Position numbers and translations under genes: made by a program
Source of the DNA: JAAXHH01 sp965248395
Lineage (GTDB): Bacteria > JAAXHH01
Direction of reading: 5' to 3'
Assembly (NCBI GenBank): GCA_965248395.1
Contig: OZ252103.1
Location: 62,001-126,000 of the forward strand
Length of the DNA stretch: 64,000 nucleotides
Part shown: one piece after another, positions 61,821 through 64,000 of the stretch
Layout of the letters: each line of letters opens with the position of its first letter
How positions within the stretch are numbered: position 1 is the first letter of the stretch
The notes under the pieces: model-generated
Told to the model about the DNA's origin: nothing
Seen by the model: the letters and a program-made list of their open reading frames with translations, nothing else
The model's database searches: none

Positions 61821-64000
61821 ATGTGGTCGAAGATCAAAACGGGAATCGGAATCACCATCGCGGTGCTGATGTTGTCGTCGGTCACCATCTTCCATCCCAA
61901 GGATATTACCGAAAATATCCTGATGAAGTTGATTTCCCTTCCCGAACCCCAGGTAGTTCAGCCATTCCTGGGGCACGACCGTCCGTTGGAGGAGGCCTTG
62001 GAAGCGGTCAGCGCGGAGTCGATCGAAAACACGGTGCGCGAACTCTCCTCCTATCCTTCCAGGGTAGTAGGTTATGCCGGCGCCGATTCGGCCTATGAGT
62101 ATATCAGGCAGCAGTTCGAGGACATCGGCCTGCAGGACATCCGCACCGAGGCCTTTCCCGTAACGGTGCCCATCGACAAGGGTTCCAGGTTAACGGTGCT
62201 GGAAACGGGCGAGGAGGTTCCCCTCTACGCCCTTTGGCCCAATCACGTACGCACGCCCACCACGCCTCTCGAAGGGCTTACCGGTCCGATCATCTACGGT
62301 GGCAAAGGGGAATTCGGCGAATTCAACGGGTACGACATGGATGGAAGCATCGTACTCATGGATTTCGATTCGCAAGACCGTTTCATCAACGCCCGGATGC
62401 TCGGCGCCACCGCGGTCATCTTTTTCGACAACGGACGGGTGACCCGGAGCGAGGCGGAACGCAAATTCCTGGGCCTTCCGCTGAACGTGCCCCGCTACTG
62501 GGTCGAAAAGGCCCACGCACCCGGCCTACTGGCCCTGGCCGAGCCCGGGACGAACACGGTGAATGTGCAGGCCCGGATGGAATGGGAGGTCGCGGAAGCG
62601 AAGAACATTTTCGGGTGGATACCCGGTCTCGACGAAGACATGCCGAACGCCCGGGACGAAACCCGCACGAAATGGAAAGACTACACGATCGTCATCGAGT
62701 CGTTCTATGACGCGATGTCGGTCGTCCCGGGCCTGGCCCCCGGCGCGGAAAGCGCCACCGGCGTCGCCGCGCTGCTGGAGGTCGCCAGGGCGGTCAAGCG
62801 TTACAACCCTAAGTACTCCGTGGTCATCCTGGCCACTTCCGGTCATTTCATGGGTCTGGAAGGGGTGCACAACTGGCTGTACCGGCACGGCAGGGCGAGC
62901 AGTCACTTCATGTCGAAGATCCCCGAGGAGGACAAGATCGATTTCGACATGTTCTTCGGCCTCGACCTTTCGAGCCATGAATCCCGCATCGGCAGTTTTG
63001 CCTTCGGAACCTTCGATAACGCCGCCTGGGCGACCAACCACTACATCAAGAACATCTTCGCGCCCTACTCGAGGAAGTTCGCGGGCTACATACAGGAAGC
63101 TTTCGGGGCCGGCGCCGACTCGGTCCGGTATATCAACGCCATCGTGCCGCCGCAGAGAACCTGGAAGGACTTCATGCCCGTCAAACTCGGCCTGGACAGC
63201 GAAGCCGTCACCTACTTCGGCAAGAAGGGCATGTCCTTCGTCACGCCGAACGGCACGCGGGGACTGGTGGACACGCCCCACGATCGCTTCGAGTCGGTCA
63301 ACATCGCTAACATCACCGAGCAGGCGCGTTCGCTCGCGGTCATGCTCGCCCGGGCCACCACCGACGGCGAACTGTTCGAGGAAACCAAGCTCAAAATTCA
63401 GGACACGGCCCATGACATGGCCGGAGTGGTCTACGAATTCGACCGGGACGTCAACTTCTTCGTGCCCAAGAAACCCATTCCCGGCGCGCTGGTCACCTAC
63501 TTCAAGAGCCTGACCAATACAGGCGTGCGCGGCATCCTGATCACCAAGGCCGATTCCCTCGGACGCTTCAACTTCCGTCCCCTCAAGCAGCAGAAAGGTC
63601 CGATACACCTTCGGTCGTACGCACTCGATGAAGACGGCGAGATCATCTACGCCCCGGATCGCGGCCAGGAAGGGGACAAGACCTTTCCGCTCAACGCCGC
63701 CAGCGGCGCCTCGGAGAACACCACCCTGCAGATCGTGTTCCGTGCCCGGGCCCTGGACGTATACGAGATCATCGACTCCCGTTACCTGACCGCGCTCGAC
63801 CAGTTGACCGTCCTGGCGCAGAACGATGCCGAACCCCAGTGGTACGGACACAGCTACATAGCCAGCCAGAGCGGAGCCGAAGGCCGCACCGTCCCCGCGG
63901 CGGTCGTCTTCGCCAAGTCGGGACAACGTCTCAAGCTGCTCATGAGCACCAGCCTCTTCGGCGTGAAATACCTGCTGACCAACGCGCCGGATTCCTTTCT
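61821..64000 (+). CDS. M28-like exported or membrane-anchored metallopeptidase homologue, partial
   Basis: The frame is open from the ATG at 61821 (AGGGG upstream) to the window end, 726 codons so far. An N-terminal hydrophobic segment (about 8-25) is followed by a PA-like insert and an M28-type core. The core segment reads YTIVIESFYDAMSVVPG and AESATGVAALLEVARA where active enzymes have H-Y-D and a metal-binding aspartate before SGVAALLE; the late segment reads LVDTPHDRFESVN where YHTPxDT is usual. So several zinc ligands seem replaced. A beta-rich C-terminal region begins about residue 550. The 3' end is outside the window. Confidence 0.75.
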   Translation, partial: MWSKIKTGIGITIAVLMLSSVTIFHPKDITENILMKLISLPEPQVVQPFLGHDRPLEEALEAVSAESIENTVRELSSYPSRVVGYAGADSAYEYIRQQFEDIGLQDIRTEAFPVTVPIDKGSRLTVLETGEEVPLYALWPNHVRTPTTPLEGLTGPIIYGGKGEFGEFNGYDMDGSIVLMDFDSQDRFINARMLGATAVIFFDNGRVTRSEAERKFLGLPLNVPRYWVEKAHAPGLLALAEPGTNTVNVQARMEWEVAEAKNIFGWIPGLDEDMPNARDETRTKWKDYTIVIESFYDAMSVVPGLAPGAESATGVAALLEVARAVKRYNPKYSVVILATSGHFMGLEGVHNWLYRHGRASSHFMSKIPEEDKIDFDMFFGLDLSSHESRIGSFAFGTFDNAAWATNHYIKNIFAPYSRKFAGYIQEAFGAGADSVRYINAIVPPQRTWKDFMPVKLGLDSEAVTYFGKKGMSFVTPNGTRGLVDTPHDRFESVNIANITEQARSLAVMLARATTDGELFEETKLKIQDTAHDMAGVVYEFDRDVNFFVPKKPIPGALVTYFKSLTNTGVRGILITKADSLGRFNFRPLKQQKGPIHLRSYALDEDGEIIYAPDRGQEGDKTFPLNAASGASENTTLQIVFRARALDVYEIIDSRYLTALDQLTVLAQNDAEPQWYGHSYIASQSGAEGRTVPAAVVFAKSGQRLKLLMSTSLFGVKYLLTNAPDSF

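Overview
The window is one 64 kb stretch of a GC-rich bacterial chromosome, densely coded on both strands. Several features suggest an uncultured Gram-negative lineage of the FCB/Latescibacterota kind: a DUF6785/DUF6784 membrane protein, an enolase-superfamily and DapA-like sugar-acid enzyme repertoire, a LarA-type racemase, heptose genes for an outer-membrane polysaccharide, and a homodimeric pyruvate dehydrogenase. This placement is an inference from gene content only. No rRNA or phylogenetic marker was compared.

Layout. 1-2790 (minus): a D-Ala-D-Ala carboxypeptidase cut by the window edge, a fused c-di-AMP cyclase/YbbR protein, and a DUF502 protein. 2931-9738 (minus): an iron-type ABC importer (permease, ATPase, binding protein), a CorA-like transporter and an amino-acid permease. 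9840-15879 (plus): tRNA-Met with its own promoter and terminator, then tilS, hpt, ftsH, folP and rnz. 15919-21839 (minus): a persulfide-dioxygenase/rhodanese protein downstream of a peptide ABC operon that contains a DUF368 lipid-carrier transporter and no ATPase gene. 22149-28137 (plus): a sugar-acid cassette (enolase-superfamily dehydratase, cupin, KDPG-type aldolase, GalU-like nucleotidyltransferase, glucuronokinase-like GHMP kinase, LarA homologue, hexapeptide-repeat protein). 28241-32546: tRNA-Arg(ACG), tadA, two tRNA-Ser, tRNA-Ala, a large SRP RNA, dnaX, ybaB and recR. 32583-38755: pgsA, pgpA, cinA, thpR, recX and alaS, with recA missing from its usual slot. 38862-42164: rmlD, hddA, gmhA and ispE, all with overlapping start and stop codons. 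42186-45970: prs, rplY, pth, rpsF, rpsR, rplI and a small membrane protein. 46001-46303: tRNA-Val, tRNA-Asp and tRNA-Leu. 46451-49573: an M20 peptidase, an 18-bp tandem repeat, ychF, and a probable exported selenoprotein with an in-frame UGA in a UxxC motif. 49574-53588 (minus): pyruvate dehydrogenase E2 and E1. 53775-56676: a DapA-family protein and the DUF6785 protein.

Accessory island. 56835-61350 is visibly richer in A and T than the rest. It holds a three-gene cassette read on the minus strand (a dual-OB-like protein and two DUF488 proteins). One DUF488 gene is cut by an intact IS256-family element with an 8-bp target duplication, and an IS5-family element lies just upstream of the cassette. 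The window ends in an M28-like exported protein whose metal ligands look degenerate.

The two observations I rate highest are the UGA-containing thioredoxin-like gene at 48992-49573 and the DUF488/DUF488/dual-OB cassette at 56835-60049.
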